Positions 1 to 9,007 of a DNA stretch of 64,000 nt are shown here, piece after piece. Origin of the DNA: Geobacillus vulcani PSS1 (GTDB lineage Bacteria > Bacillota > Bacilli > Bacillales > Anoxybacillaceae); assembly GCF_000733845.1 (NCBI RefSeq), contig NZ_JPOI01000001.1, positions 372,001 to 436,000 of the forward strand. The letters run 5' to 3'. Position 1 is the first letter of the stretch, and every line of letters begins with the position of its first letter. The notes below the pieces were generated by a model that saw only the letters and a list, made by a program, of their open reading frames with translations, was not told the DNA's origin and did not search any database. Position numbers and translations under genes: made by a program.

Positions 1-959
1 TTTTTTGGCTTTGAAACAGACAAAAACGCTGGTTTGTAAAACGAGCGGTTGTCAAGGGCAAAAACGCGTTCCGTAAACTCGCCCGGCTTCACCTTCTCGA
101 GCGCGCGGTCGATCATCGTAATTTTCGCATCCAAATTGTCAATGTAATGAAGCACCTCAGCTTCTTTGACGAGCGGCGGCTTCGGGCTGCCCCACTCCGC
201 CTTGCCGTGATGCGCGAGCACAAGATGCTGCAAAATGACGACTTCTTCACCTTGGATGCCGAGCTGCTCCGCTGCCTTGCTGATCTCGCTCACCATGATC
301 GAAATGTGTCCGAGCAAATTTCCTTCAAGCGTATACGCCGCCGATACCGGGCCGGACAACTCGATTACTTTGCCAAGGTCATGCAAAATGACGCCGGCAT
401 AAAGCAAATCTTTATTGAGCGAAGGATACAGGCGAACGAGCGCCTTGGCGAGTTCAAGCATCGACACAACATGGTACGCTAGTCCGGAGATGAATTCATG
501 ATGGTTTTTCGTCGCCGCTGGGTACTCAAAAAACTCCTTTTCATATTTTTTTAACAAATGACGGGTAATGCGCTGAATGTTTGGATTTTCCATGGCAAAT
601 ATGTATTCCATCACTTTCGCCTTCATTTCCTCACGGCTAATCGGAGCCGTCTCCAAAAAGTCATCGACGCGCACAGCATCGCCTGAATGAGCGGGACGGA
701 TCGAACGGATGCGCAGCTGCAGTTTTCCCCGGTAGTTATGAATATCCCCTGCCACTTTGACAATGCACTCCGGCACATAGCGCTGCTCATCGTCCGGAGA
801 GACGTCCCATAACTTTGCTTCAATGTCGCCGCTTTTATCTTGCAAAATCAAAGTTAAAAACGGCTTGCCGTTGCTGGCAATGCCTTTCGTCGCCGATTTA
901 ATGAGAAGAAACAAGTCAACTTGTTCCCCGACTTCATAGTGAATGATCCCTTTTGCCAC
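1..959 (-). CDS. yhaM: 3'-5' exoribonuclease YhaM (C-terminus cut by window edge)
   Basis: About 319 codons are visible and no in-frame stop is reached before the window edge, so the last few residues are missing. The protein starts with an OB-fold nucleic-acid-binding region ([19 protein letters not shown], about residues 1-100). A metal-binding HD domain follows, with the motif VILHDLGK and later a second histidine pair in [10 protein letters not shown]. In Bacillus, YhaM is a cytoplasmic Mn2+-dependent 3'-5' exonuclease acting on short RNA or single-stranded DNA. The start is GTG at 959, chosen because CGGAGGAG lies just upstream. It is the last gene of the minus-strand run here and is separated from yhaP by a terminator, so it is probably transcribed on its own. 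Confidence 0.93.
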   Translation of the reverse strand, partial: MAKGIIHYEVGEQVDLFLLIKSATKGIASNGKPFLTLILQDKSGDIEAKLWDVSPDDEQRYVPECIVKVAGDIHNYRGKLQLRIRSIRPAHSGDAVRVDDFLETAPISREEMKAKVMEYIFAMENPNIQRITRHLLKKYEKEFFEYPAATKNHHEFISGLAYHVVSMLELAKALVRLYPSLNKDLLYAGVILHDLGKVIELSGPVSAAYTLEGNLLGHISIMVSEISKAAEQLGIQGEEVVILQHLVLAHHGKAEWGSPKPPLVKEAEVLHYIDNLDAKITMIDRALEKVKPGEFTERVFALDNRSFYKPAFLSVSKPK

Positions 960-1013
960 TTCGTTCTCCTCCGTTTCTCCGTACGTACCTTCTAGTATAT
1001 CATAACGGGTAGA

Positions 1014-1046
1014 GGGCAAAAAGAAAGCCTTGCCGAAACGGCAAGG
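1014..1046 (-). terminator. Rho-independent terminator after yhaP
   Basis: Reading the minus strand, CCTTGCCG-TTT-CGGCAAGG forms an 8-bp perfect stem, followed by CTTTCTTTTT. It lies about 30 bases after the yhaP stop and before the yhaM start, so it separates the two transcripts. Confidence 0.85.
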
Positions 1047-1077
1047 AAACATTGGTCCAAGCGTCCTGCCATGCTGT

Positions 1078-2307
1078 TCATTTTTTTGTTAACTGAACAG
1101 CCTGTCTCATATCCTTAAAAATGTTCATTCGTCCATACATCAGCACGCCGCCTCGATACACTTTGGCGCCAAAGTAGATCAGCAAGGCAATCGTCGCCGC
1201 TAAAAGCGCGAGGCTGAGCGCCACTTCCCATCCCGGCACGGAAACGAGGCCGATGCGCAAAAACATGAGCATCGGAGCGAAAAAGGGGACAAACGAGGCG
1301 CCGGTCACAAACGCCGACTCTGGCACATTCAAGCCAAACATCGCGATCATAAACGCAGCGACAACCAACATCATGACCGGCGTAATCGCCGGCTGCACAT
1401 CTTCAACCCGGCTGACGAGCGAACCGAGCACGGCAAATAACACCGCGTACAAGAGGTAACCGAGCAAGAAAAAAACGAGTGCGTACACAAATAGCGATGC
1501 CGGCACGTGGTCAAATCCGAGAAAACGCCACACTTCCCGCCCACTCGTTTTCAACGCGGCGAAAGCGACGGCAAAAAAAACGAAGAATTGCGTCAAGCTG
1601 ACCAAAGCAACGCCGATGATTTTGCCAAACAACTGTTGAACCGGGGAAACACTCGAAACTAAAATTTCCATCACACGCGACGATTTTTCCGTCGCCACCT
1701 CCGTCGCGATCATTCCTCCATACATCAAAACAAACATATACATCGCGAAAAGAAGGACATAAACAAGAGCGCGTGCTTGATTCAACTCCTCTTCCGTCTT
1801 CGCGTTTTTTTCCAATGCCACCTTCTGGAACGGAACTGGTTTGTAAAGCTCAGCCATTTGTTCATCCGTCAGGCCGAGCTTAGCGGCTGAAAGCGCCGTT
1901 TTCAACTGGCTCAGCGCTCGTTCCAGCTCCTCCGGTGTCTGATTGTCCACAATCGTATTGGCATAATACACCGCTTCCGGCAATCCTTCCGCATCCATGG
2001 ACAAGACGAGCAATCCGTCCCATTTGCCTTCTTTGACGGCTTCTTTCGCTTCGTTTTCCATATCAGTAATTTTCGTCAACGCAATTTGGTCATGGCTTAC
2101 CTGCTTCTCAAGCGGACCATACAACGATCCCGTGCGATCAATGACCGCGACATGAGTCATTTCATCACCGCTGAAAAACTCGATGATCGACTGAATATTG
2201 GCCAGCCCGATGATCAACAGGCAAGTGATGGCGGTGGTCACAAGAAATGCTTTCGCCCTCAGCTTCGTTCCATACGTATGCCCCAACACAAGGAAAAACT
2301 TATTCAT
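1078..2307 (-). CDS. yhaP: ABC-2 type export permease YhaP
   Basis: Integral membrane permease of about 409 residues in the ABC-2/NatB class. There is one N-terminal membrane segment (about residues 15-40), a roughly 150-residue extracytoplasmic domain, then five or six C-terminal segments ([63 protein letters not shown]). This layout is typical of NatB/YhaP, which pairs with an ATPase to extrude Na+ or drugs; the substrate cannot be read from sequence. The ATG at 2307 is preferred over a GTG three codons upstream because AGGTG is well spaced from it. It overlaps the end of yhaQ by 8 bases, implying translational coupling. Confidence 0.9.
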   Translation of the reverse strand: MNKFFLVLGHTYGTKLRAKAFLVTTAITCLLIIGLANIQSIIEFFSGDEMTHVAVIDRTGSLYGPLEKQVSHDQIALTKITDMENEAKEAVKEGKWDGLLVLSMDAEGLPEAVYYANTIVDNQTPEELERALSQLKTALSAAKLGLTDEQMAELYKPVPFQKVALEKNAKTEEELNQARALVYVLLFAMYMFVLMYGGMIATEVATEKSSRVMEILVSSVSPVQQLFGKIIGVALVSLTQFFVFFAVAFAALKTSGREVWRFLGFDHVPASLFVYALVFFLLGYLLYAVLFAVLGSLVSRVEDVQPAITPVMMLVVAAFMIAMFGLNVPESAFVTGASFVPFFAPMLMFLRIGLVSVPGWEVALSLALLAATIALLIYFGAKVYRGGVLMYGRMNIFKDMRQAVQLTKK

Positions 2308-3199
2308 ACGCCGCACCTACTTTTTCAATAAAGATATCATTCAGAGACGGTTCCTCCAAGGCAAACAGGCGAACCGCGACTTTTCCTGCTATATGGCCGA
2401 GTATCGCTTGTGCCGTCTCCTCATTGGCAATTTGCAGCCGCACCCCTTCCGCCGTCCGCTTCCACTGCAAAATGCCAGGAAACCGCGCCAATTCTTCAAA
2501 CGGCCCATCTCCTTGAATGACAAGGATTTGTTTGCCAAACGAACGTTTCAGTTCACGGAGCGCTCCAGCCACCACCGCGCGGCCGCGGCGCAAAATGCAG
2601 ACATGCTCGCACAACTCTTCCACATGTTCCATGCGATGACTCGAGAAGACAATGGTCGTGCCGTTCCGTTTTAAATCGAGCACCGCTTCTTTCAACAGCT
2701 CAACGTTCACTGGATCAAGGCCGCTGAATGGCTCATCCAAGATTAACAGCTTCGGTCGATGAAGCACAGCAGCGATAAATTGGATTTTTTGTTGGTTGCC
2801 TTTCGAAAGCTCCTCCACTCGCTTGTTGGCATAATCGCGGATATGGAAGCGCTCAAGCCAGCGGTCGATTTCCGGAAGAATATCCGTCTTCTTCATTCCA
2901 CGCAACCGTCCTAAATACAAAAGCTGCTCTTGCACTTTCAGCTTCGGGTACAACCCGCGCTCTTCCGGCAAATAGCCGATCAGATGGCTTTTTGAGTAAT
3001 CAATCGGTTCGCCTTGCCAACGGATCACCCCTTCCGTCGGGAGCAGAAGGCCTAAAATCATGCGAAAGGTCGTCGTTTTGCCCGCACCGTTCGCCCCGAG
3101 CAATCCGAACATCTCCCCTTCTGGAACCGTCAACGTCAAATGGTCGACGGCCGTCGCCTGACCAAACCGTTTCGTCACCTCAATGATCTCTAAACTCAT
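2300..3199 (-). CDS. yhaQ: ABC transporter ATPase YhaQ
   Basis: ATP-binding subunit of about 299 residues, partner of the adjacent YhaP permease. Visible motifs are Walker A (GANGAGKTT, near residue 38), the Q-loop region, the signature VEELSKGNQQKIQF, Walker B (LLILDEPFSGLDP) and an H-loop (VFSSHRMEHVEEL). The C-terminal 80 residues form the accessory domain common in NatA/YhaQ-type exporters. The start is the ATG at 3199, which has GGGGG seven bases upstream; upstream in-frame starts lack a ribosome site. The export substrate is unknown: NatA-like Na+ export or drug/peptide export are both possible. Confidence 0.92.
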   Translation of the reverse strand: MSLEIIEVTKRFGQATAVDHLTLTVPEGEMFGLLGANGAGKTTTFRMILGLLLPTEGVIRWQGEPIDYSKSHLIGYLPEERGLYPKLKVQEQLLYLGRLRGMKKTDILPEIDRWLERFHIRDYANKRVEELSKGNQQKIQFIAAVLHRPKLLILDEPFSGLDPVNVELLKEAVLDLKRNGTTIVFSSHRMEHVEELCEHVCILRRGRAVVAGALRELKRSFGKQILVIQGDGPFEELARFPGILQWKRTAEGVRLQIANEETAQAILGHIAGKVAVRLFALEEPSLNDIFIEKVGAAYE

Positions 3200-3347
3200 C
3201 CACATTCCCCCAAAGTAAAACAAATTTTCCACTCACACTATTAAAACGTGCAGTCTCAAAAAAAGTTTCAGACAGAGGCAGGAATTTGCCGATCCGATCT
3301 CTAATGAAAGAGAAATGAATGATGATTCAGCGAAAGGAGAGGATCAC

Positions 3348-3533
3348 ATGCCGACATATACGTTAACCGCTTTTGAACGCGACGGGGAAAAATTGCTCGA
3401 TGAAACGTTTGAAGCGGCCAATGATGAAGAAGCGAAAAAAATTGGTGAACAAAAGCTGCGCGAGCGCGGCTGTTGGGACAAAACACACCGCTGCGTCAAT
3501 GCCAGCGGCAAGCTCATTTTATTTCACCGCTAA
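3348..3533 (+). CDS. small conserved protein, YhzC-like
   Basis: Encodes 61 residues beginning MPTYTLTAFERDGEKLLDE. It is charged and soluble, with an alternating pattern suggesting a short beta-sheet followed by a helix (EAANDEEAKKIGEQKLRERG). It resembles the small YhzC proteins of Bacilli, which occupy a similar place next to hemZ; that assignment is from memory of the family. GGAGAGG lies eight bases before the ATG at 3348, which decides the start over in-frame upstream codons. It has its own downstream hairpin, so it is a one-gene transcript convergent with hemZ. No function is known. Confidence 0.75.
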   Translation: MPTYTLTAFERDGEKLLDETFEAANDEEAKKIGEQKLRERGCWDKTHRCVNASGKLILFHR

Positions 3534-3537
3534 TCCA

Positions 3538-3565
3538 AACACCCCGGGGTTGTTCCCGGGGTGTT
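3538..3565. terminator. GC-rich hairpin between convergent genes
   Basis: An inverted repeat (AACACCCCGGG, loop GTTGTT, CCCGGGGTGTT) sits between the stop of the YhzC-like gene and the stop of hemZ. Neither side has a long T tract, so it may stop both transcripts weakly or act mainly as an mRNA 3' stabiliser. Confidence 0.6.
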
Positions 3566-3570
3566 GCCAT

Positions 3571-5076
3571 TCAACCAAATATTTCCTTTAACATATTGAT
3601 TTTTTCTTCCGTATATTCAGCGAAATGCTCATTGTACACTTTCGGCTCTTTCGGGTTCGCCTGGCGAGTGATTTTCCGCGTTTTCGGATCAACGAATTTG
3701 CTTGACGCCCCGCAGCCAAGGCCGATGATCGACTGCTGCTCTTCCATGATCATAATGTTGTATATGCTCTCTTGCCCTGGCAGCGCGTAGCCGACGTTTT
3801 CAAGGTTGCCGAGAATGTTTTTTTGTCGATACAAATAGTAAGGGACATAACCGTGTTCCTTTGTCCATTCTTGGGCCGCCTTCATCATCGCCTGCACTTC
3901 CTCGCGGCTGGCGACTTTGTACTTTTGTTTGTTCTTTGTCATTTCCGACGCCCGCTTAAACGACAGCGTATGGATGGTGAGCGATTCCGGCATGAGCCGC
4001 TCCGTCTCGGCGAGCGTATGCGTAAATTCCGCCAGCCCCTCGCCGGGCAGTCCAATGATTAAATCCATATTAATGTTGTTCATCCCCATTTGCCTTGCTA
4101 AATGAAACTTGTTGATCGTCTCTTCGACCGTATGATGGCGGCCGATCGCTTTTAATGTTTCCTGAATGTAGGACTGCGGGTTGATGCTGATGCGGTCGAT
4201 CCGCCATTTTTTCAACACGTCAAGTTTCTCTGGTGTAATCGTATCCGGACGCCCGGCTTCGACCGTGATTTCGCGGACGCGATCGACATCTGGAAAGACG
4301 TCATACATATGGGCGTACAGCCGATCCATCTCGTCGGCCGTAATGCTCGTCGGCGTCCCGCCGCCGTAGTAAATCGTTGTGATGCGGATGCCGCGCTCGC
4401 GCAAAAAGCGGCCGACTGCCTCCATTTCATAATGGAGGCCAGCCAAAAAGGCGTCAACCGACCCTTGGCGGCCGTTGATGGCGTACGCCGGAAATGTGCA
4501 ATAGGCGCATTTCGTTGGGCAAAATGGAATGCCGATATAGATGCTCACTTCATGGGCCAAATCGTATAAATCCGGAACGACCGCGAGCTGACGATCCACG
4601 ATCGCTTGCATTAATTCGATTTTTTCGTTTGTCACTAAATACTCTTCAGCCAGCTTCCGGTGCGCCTCTTCTTTCGAAAGGCCTGAGCGCAAAAGCTGAT
4701 GAAGCAGCTTGACCGGACGGACGCCGGTCAGCACGCCCCACGGCTGAATGAGGCCGGTAAATCGCTCCAACAGCGTCAAATAGACATGCAAAACGGCGTT
4801 TTTCAGCTGCTTTTCGTACATTTTCCCGTCAGCGCCCGCCGGCGCGCTTCGTTCATGGCTCGCCTCTTCGACGCGCCCGGACGTCTTGTCGAGAAGCGTC
4901 CCAAAAACAGCGATGCACCCGTTTTCTTTAACGGAAAACATAGCGGCCATATCAGCCTCGGGAAGCGGCTCCAACGACAGCTCCGGCGCTTCGAAAAACA
5001 GCTCAGTCATCACTTCGAGCGGGCGCTGAAATCGTTCCGGATGCGGCAGTCCTTGAATTTCGATCCGCACGTTCAT
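3571..5076 (-). CDS. hemZ: oxygen-independent coproporphyrinogen III oxidase-like protein HemZ
   Basis: Radical-SAM enzyme of 501 residues, the usual HemZ length. It should act late in haem synthesis under low oxygen, or as a HemN-like haem protein; members of this family differ in activity. The CxxxCxxC iron-sulfur motif is in IGIPFCPTKCAYCTF (about residues 175-190), followed by the glycine-rich IYYGGGTPT that binds S-adenosylmethionine. About 160 N-terminal residues precede the radical-SAM core, as in B. subtilis HemZ. The ATG at 5076 has AAAAGG upstream and gives the expected length; a longer in-frame extension would run into the yhaX terminator and is rejected. Confidence 0.92.
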   Translation of the reverse strand: MNVRIEIQGLPHPERFQRPLEVMTELFFEAPELSLEPLPEADMAAMFSVKENGCIAVFGTLLDKTSGRVEEASHERSAPAGADGKMYEKQLKNAVLHVYLTLLERFTGLIQPWGVLTGVRPVKLLHQLLRSGLSKEEAHRKLAEEYLVTNEKIELMQAIVDRQLAVVPDLYDLAHEVSIYIGIPFCPTKCAYCTFPAYAINGRQGSVDAFLAGLHYEMEAVGRFLRERGIRITTIYYGGGTPTSITADEMDRLYAHMYDVFPDVDRVREITVEAGRPDTITPEKLDVLKKWRIDRISINPQSYIQETLKAIGRHHTVEETINKFHLARQMGMNNINMDLIIGLPGEGLAEFTHTLAETERLMPESLTIHTLSFKRASEMTKNKQKYKVASREEVQAMMKAAQEWTKEHGYVPYYLYRQKNILGNLENVGYALPGQESIYNIMIMEEQQSIIGLGCGASSKFVDPKTRKITRQANPKEPKVYNEHFAEYTEEKINMLKEIFG

Positions 5077-5187
5077 CACCTTTTCTTTCAAACTTCTTTC
5101 AGTGTACTGAACGGCTGTTTCCTTCGTCAAGCGGAAGAATGCACCTTTCGTCGACTTTACGGAAATGCCTCCAGCCCCACCAACCAA

Positions 5188-5215
5188 ATAAAAAAGCCGG
5201 GCATTCGCTCCCGGC
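5188..5215 (-). terminator. Rho-independent terminator after yhaX
   Basis: On the minus strand GCCGGGAGCGAATGCCCGGC folds into a stem and is followed by TTTTTTATTT. It lies between yhaX and hemZ, so the two genes are separate transcripts despite sharing a strand. Confidence 0.85.
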
Positions 5216-5248
5216 CTCATTTTGAAACAGTCAACTCCCATCGACGGC

Positions 5249-6112
5249 TCACCGTTTTGTTTTTAGTTTTTGCAAAAACTCGATTCGCTGTTGTTTGCGA
5301 AAATGCTCTTTTACCATATAAGCAACGCCGAGCTGTTCATTCGAACGCGTCACCCAATCGGCCGCCCGCTTTACCTCGAGCGGCGCATTGCCCATGGCAA
5401 CGCCAAGCCCAGCCGCTTCAATCGCCGGCAAGTCATCAAGCCCATCGCCAATCACCACCGTTTCTTTCAACGATACGCCGATATGTTGAGCAAGCCGGCG
5501 CAATCCAGCAAGTTTGGACACTCCTTGGGGGACAACTTCCATTTTTCCGTTTGACTGCATAATCATATCAATGCCGGGAATCGCTTTGCCCAGCAGGACC
5601 GCGGCTTCATCCCGTTCGGCATCGCTGGCAAAATACACATCTATTTTCGGAACGGCAATCGGTTCGTCCATCAACACGTCGCCAAGCGAGTCGACAAATT
5701 GGGTCGGATAGAAAAACGGATCGCTTGAGGAGAGAACCGTCTGCACAACAAGGTTTTTTTTCACTTTCTTCCGATTGCCGAGCGAATACCGCTCATGCAT
5801 GAGACGGATGTTGCAGTTGAAGTTCTCCAAAATTTGCACAATGTTAAACGTTCTTTCTTCAGGAATCGCGGCGTCAAACAGCCGATCATCAAGCGTTCGG
5901 GCAATCATCGCTCCTTGGAATGCAATGAGCATTCCATCAAGCCGCAGTGCTTTCGCCACTTTGCGGGCGGAAAGTAAATTGCGGCCCGTGATTAACGTAA
6001 CATAAACGCCTTTTTTCTTGACGTAGTCGACCGCCTCTTTCGTTTCGCGCGGCAGGCGGCCGTTGTTTTTTAAAATCGTTCCGTCAATGTTGAGCGCCAA
6101 CAGCTTATACAC
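5249..6112 (-). CDS. yhaX: HAD-superfamily Cof-like protein YhaX
   Basis: Protein of 287 residues with the fold signature of Cof-type haloacid-dehalogenase phosphatases: motif I near residue 8 (LALNIDGT), motif II (TLITGRN), a C2 cap, and motif IV (VVIGDGLDDLPAIEAAGLGVAMGNA). The position of the usual nucleophilic aspartate in DxDGT is asparagine here (N-I-D-G-T). My recollection is that B. subtilis YhaX, a sporulation gene, has the same change. Classical phosphatase activity through an aspartyl-phosphate is therefore doubtful. The start is GTG at 6112, with AGGGGGA upstream. A palindrome (6150-6172) lies in its leader. Confidence 0.88.
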   Translation of the reverse strand: MYKLLALNIDGTILKNNGRLPRETKEAVDYVKKKGVYVTLITGRNLLSARKVAKALRLDGMLIAFQGAMIARTLDDRLFDAAIPEERTFNIVQILENFNCNIRLMHERYSLGNRKKVKKNLVVQTVLSSSDPFFYPTQFVDSLGDVLMDEPIAVPKIDVYFASDAERDEAAVLLGKAIPGIDMIMQSNGKMEVVPQGVSKLAGLRRLAQHIGVSLKETVVIGDGLDDLPAIEAAGLGVAMGNAPLEVKRAADWVTRSNEQLGVAYMVKEHFRKQQRIEFLQKLKTKR

Positions 6113-6212
6113 GGCTGTCTCCCCCTTTTGTCCGTCTCAACCTCTCTTGCCGCCGCAAGCTTGCTGGCGGCTTTGCATTCCTTATCATTTTCATGACTAT
6201 GATGAGACAGAC

Positions 6213-6243
6213 AAAAAAAGAACACCCGACCGGGTGTTTTTCC
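6213..6243. terminator. bidirectional Rho-independent terminator after yheA
   Basis: AACACCCG/CGGGTGTT forms a compact hairpin with an A run on the left and a T run on the right, so it can end transcripts in both directions. It sits immediately after the yheA stop codon at 6243. Confidence 0.8.
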
Positions 6244-6602
6244 TATCTTCTTTCCATGAATGAACGGTGCAACTCCTCAAGCGGCTTCATGGCGATTTGC
6301 TGAACCTCGGCGATGGTCATGCTCATCCGCTGCTCAAGCGCCATCAGGCGGGCGAGTTTCTCATGTTGCTGGGCGAGCGCCATCGCCTTTTGCGCCTGAT
6401 CGATTTCATCCGGCGAAATGGCCGCTCCGCGCATCTGTTTTTCATGGAGCCGGAGCTGGATGTCGCGGACATCAGCGAACATCCGATAAGCGGTTTCATC
6501 CCGTCGGACGTCCTCGTACGCCCGTTTCAGCTGCTGAAACGGCTCGCTTGCCCGAATCGCCTGCTCGAGCTGCCTAGCGAGCGCATGAAGGGTTTCAGAC
6601 AT
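6243..6602 (-). CDS. yheA: YheA, YlbF/YmcA-like helical protein (UPF0342)
   Basis: Encodes 119 residues, nearly all predicted helix, beginning MSETLHALARQLEQAI. The repeated heptads (FQQLKRAYEDVRRDE, LRLHEKQMRGAAISPDEIDQAQKAM) match the UPF0342 family, which is related to YlbF and YmcA. YlbF and YmcA are partners of the RNase Y Y-complex; whether YheA acts there is not known. The ATG at 6602 has AGGAGGCAC upstream. It follows yheB by about 60 bases on the same strand, as in B. subtilis, so the two are probably cotranscribed. Confidence 0.85.
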   Translation of the reverse strand: MSETLHALARQLEQAIRASEPFQQLKRAYEDVRRDETAYRMFADVRDIQLRLHEKQMRGAAISPDEIDQAQKAMALAQQHEKLARLMALEQRMSMTIAEVQQIAMKPLEELHRSFMERR

Positions 6603-6664
6603 AAAAAGTGCCTCCTATACAAATATCATTCACGTTCTAACGTATGCACCACCCGGCGGAGATA

Positions 6665-7798
6665 TTACAGCCATAAGCTGATGAGCCCTTGGACAGCGCC
6701 GATCAGTCCGCCAAGCAAGGCGCCCAAATACGTAATCATCTTTAGTTCACGGCGGGCGATCGATAAAATGATCGCTTCCAACCGTCGCAACGAAAATGAC
6801 TCTACTTGTTCACGGACGATATCTTCAAGCTCAAGCTGCGCCACGATTGCCTCAATCTTGCCGCTAAGCAGGCGGCTGACTGCTTCCGCCGCCTGCGGGA
6901 TGAGACGACCAAACAAGGGCTGTTCGTATGGGGCGAGCAGTTCGGCAAGCGGACGGTTCAGCCATCCGCCGCTTTGCACCAAGCGGCGGACAGCGGACCG
7001 CACCGCCTCATCGATGCGCCGGCGACCGATCATCTCTTCCACGGTGGCGAGCGGACAGTCTAACCATTTGTTCCACTCCGTCCAAAGGAGGCGGGAGAGC
7101 GCCTCTCTTGTGGCAGCATGGCGTAAAACTTTATCGAGCTCCGCCTGCACTTTGTCGACGAAATTGACATTGCCAAGCAACATTTGCAACATATTTCCAA
7201 CCATCCCGCGCTCTTGGAAAAAGCGCTGAATCATGCCGGAAAGCTGTCGTTTTCCTTCCTCTGTCCGAAAATAGTCCAACGCCCGGTCAGCCAAATAGCC
7301 AGCCAAACTCTCGATGCGCACTTCCATCGTTTGTTTCAACTCCGCCGGCAATACATCGCGGATCGGCCGCAAACGCCACGTTTCGCTCCACCGCTCATAC
7401 ACCCGCTCGGCTTGCGCAGCCGCCAATGCCTCCAACCGCTCAGCCGGAGAGCGGACACCAAAGCGTTCAAGCAACTCGACCAGCGTTTCACGACGCGCCA
7501 GCCACTGCCGAAGCCGCTCCTCTCCCCAATCGGCCATATGCGCCGTAAAGGATGGATCCATGAGTTTGCGCCGCAATCCTTCCGGCGTCACCAAATGCTC
7601 AACGACCGTTTTCCCGAGCTGTTCGGCAAGCTCCCGCCGCCGCTTTGGAATCAATCCCGGCGTAAACGGCAATCGTTTTCCAAACACGTACATCGGCTCA
7701 TATGGGCGAAACAGCATCACGATGGCGATAAAGTTCGTCACCCCGCCGATGAGCGCCCCGACCGCCACCATAAACAGCAAATAAACGAATGTTTCCAT
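6665..7798 (-). CDS. yheB: YheB, DUF445/UPF0754 membrane protein
   Basis: Protein of 377 residues with an N-terminal membrane segment ([20 protein letters not shown]) and a C-terminal one ([19 protein letters not shown]) flanking a long amphipathic helical region. The GGVTNxxAIxMLFRP motif near the start is characteristic of DUF445 proteins, also found in the YheB and SpoIIIA-neighbour families. Molecular function is unknown; in Bacillus the family is linked to the envelope. The ATG at 7798 is preceded by GGAGAAGAGG. It heads a yheB-yheA transcript divergent from the yheC/yheD-like array. Confidence 0.88.
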   Translation of the reverse strand: METFVYLLFMVAVGALIGGVTNFIAIVMLFRPYEPMYVFGKRLPFTPGLIPKRRRELAEQLGKTVVEHLVTPEGLRRKLMDPSFTAHMADWGEERLRQWLARRETLVELLERFGVRSPAERLEALAAAQAERVYERWSETWRLRPIRDVLPAELKQTMEVRIESLAGYLADRALDYFRTEEGKRQLSGMIQRFFQERGMVGNMLQMLLGNVNFVDKVQAELDKVLRHAATREALSRLLWTEWNKWLDCPLATVEEMIGRRRIDEAVRSAVRRLVQSGGWLNRPLAELLAPYEQPLFGRLIPQAAEAVSRLLSGKIEAIVAQLELEDIVREQVESFSLRRLEAIILSIARRELKMITYLGALLGGLIGAVQGLISLWL

Positions 7799-7824
7799 CC
7801 TCTTCTCCTTCCGTCTCCGCCGCT

Positions 7825-7854
7825 GTCACCAAACGGCGTGCGTCATCATACGAT
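7825..7854 (+). promoter_or_regulatory. possible sigma-E promoter of the yheC/yheD-like array
   Basis: GTCACCAA, a 14-bp spacer, and CATACGAT resemble the mother-cell sigma-E consensus. It lies about 70 bases before the first ATP-grasp gene. The -10 match is good and the -35 is partial, so this is a suggestion. Confidence 0.4.
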
Positions 7855-7924
7855 GGCGATATAAACGTTTGCCTAATTGTTCATTATAGATCTTGCCTGA
7901 CGAATGCGCAAATGAGGGACTGCG

Positions 7925-9001
7925 ATGAGCAAACAACGAACGATGGCCGTGCTGACGGAAATCCATGAAACAAGGGAACGGGCTGCCTTTGGATCCATCC
8001 ATCATTTTTGTGAGGAATTGGCAGAATATGCTAGAAAGCGTGGTCTCTTTTTTTACGTGTCTTCGCCGCCGCTTTACTTAGAGGGAGTCGGCTATCAGTG
8101 GACCGGAAGCGGATGGGACAAAGGAGACGTGCCTCCAGCCGATGTTGTTTACAATCGCCTTCACTCGCGCAAGTTCGAACGCTCCCCTTTGTTTGCTGAG
8201 CTGCTCGCGCGACTGGCTGAGGAAAACGGAGTAATGTTCAACCATCGCTTTTTGCATAAATGGGAAGTACATTGCCATTTTGAGCGGCACGAGTACTTGC
8301 ACCCGTACTTGCCGAAAACGGCGCTCTGGAGCGGTCCAAATACGCTTGAGGCGTTTCTTGACGCTTTCCCATCCGTCTTTCTCAAGCCGATCTATGGCAG
8401 CCAAGGGCGAGGGATTTTCTGCCTCCAACATTCGGACGACGGAATTTGTCTTCGCCATTCCACTTCTGCTTCAATGGCCGTATATCGTTCGCTAGACGCT
8501 TTCGTCTCCGCTTTGCGGCAACAAATCCGAACGCCGATGATCATCCAACAAGGGCTTGAGCTTCGCACCCTCGACGGCCGACCGGTCGATTTTCGCCTGC
8601 TTTGTCATCGCGTCCGCCACAATGATTGGCGCGTCACTTCCGCCGTCGCCCGCGTAGCGCCGCCCGACCAGTTTGTCGCTAACCTTGCCCGCGGCGGAGA
8701 ACTGATGGCGGTTAATGATGTCTTGCGAACGTGGTATCCGAGAGCTGACGCGTTCCAGCAAAAACAGCTTTTGAAAGAAATCGCACTGGAATCCGCCGCC
8801 GTTCTCGCCTCGGAAGCGGAAGGACTGTATGGAGAGTTTGGTGTTGATCTTGCCATTGACATCCATGGCCAGCCGTGGATCATCGAGGTGAATACGAAGC
8901 CGTCGAAACAGACGGATATGACCGCTTCCTACCAATCAGTCCGCCCGTCGGCGAAGGCGATCATCGACTATAGTTTGACATTGATGGAAGAAAAGGAGTG
9001 A
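7925..9001 (+). CDS. yheC: YheC-like ATP-grasp spore-coat-associated protein (copy 1 of 4)
   Basis: ATP-grasp-fold protein of 358 residues in the YheC/YheD endospore coat-associated family. Visible marks are the family hallmark DVVYNRLHSRKFE (about residues 72-84), the nucleotide-binding strand and loop VFLKPIYGSQGRGIF, and the C-terminal metal-binding strand WIIEVNTKPSKQTDM. Such folds usually join a carboxylate to an amine using ATP; the substrate in this family is not established. In B. subtilis the genes are sporulation-controlled. Start ATG at 7925 follows GAGGGACTGCG. It heads four same-strand genes separated by 6 bases or less. Confidence 0.85.
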   Translation: MSKQRTMAVLTEIHETRERAAFGSIHHFCEELAEYARKRGLFFYVSSPPLYLEGVGYQWTGSGWDKGDVPPADVVYNRLHSRKFERSPLFAELLARLAEENGVMFNHRFLHKWEVHCHFERHEYLHPYLPKTALWSGPNTLEAFLDAFPSVFLKPIYGSQGRGIFCLQHSDDGICLRHSTSASMAVYRSLDAFVSALRQQIRTPMIIQQGLELRTLDGRPVDFRLLCHRVRHNDWRVTSAVARVAPPDQFVANLARGGELMAVNDVLRTWYPRADAFQQKQLLKEIALESAAVLASEAEGLYGEFGVDLAIDIHGQPWIIEVNTKPSKQTDMTASYQSVRPSAKAIIDYSLTLMEEKE

Positions 9002-9007
9002 ACCGTT

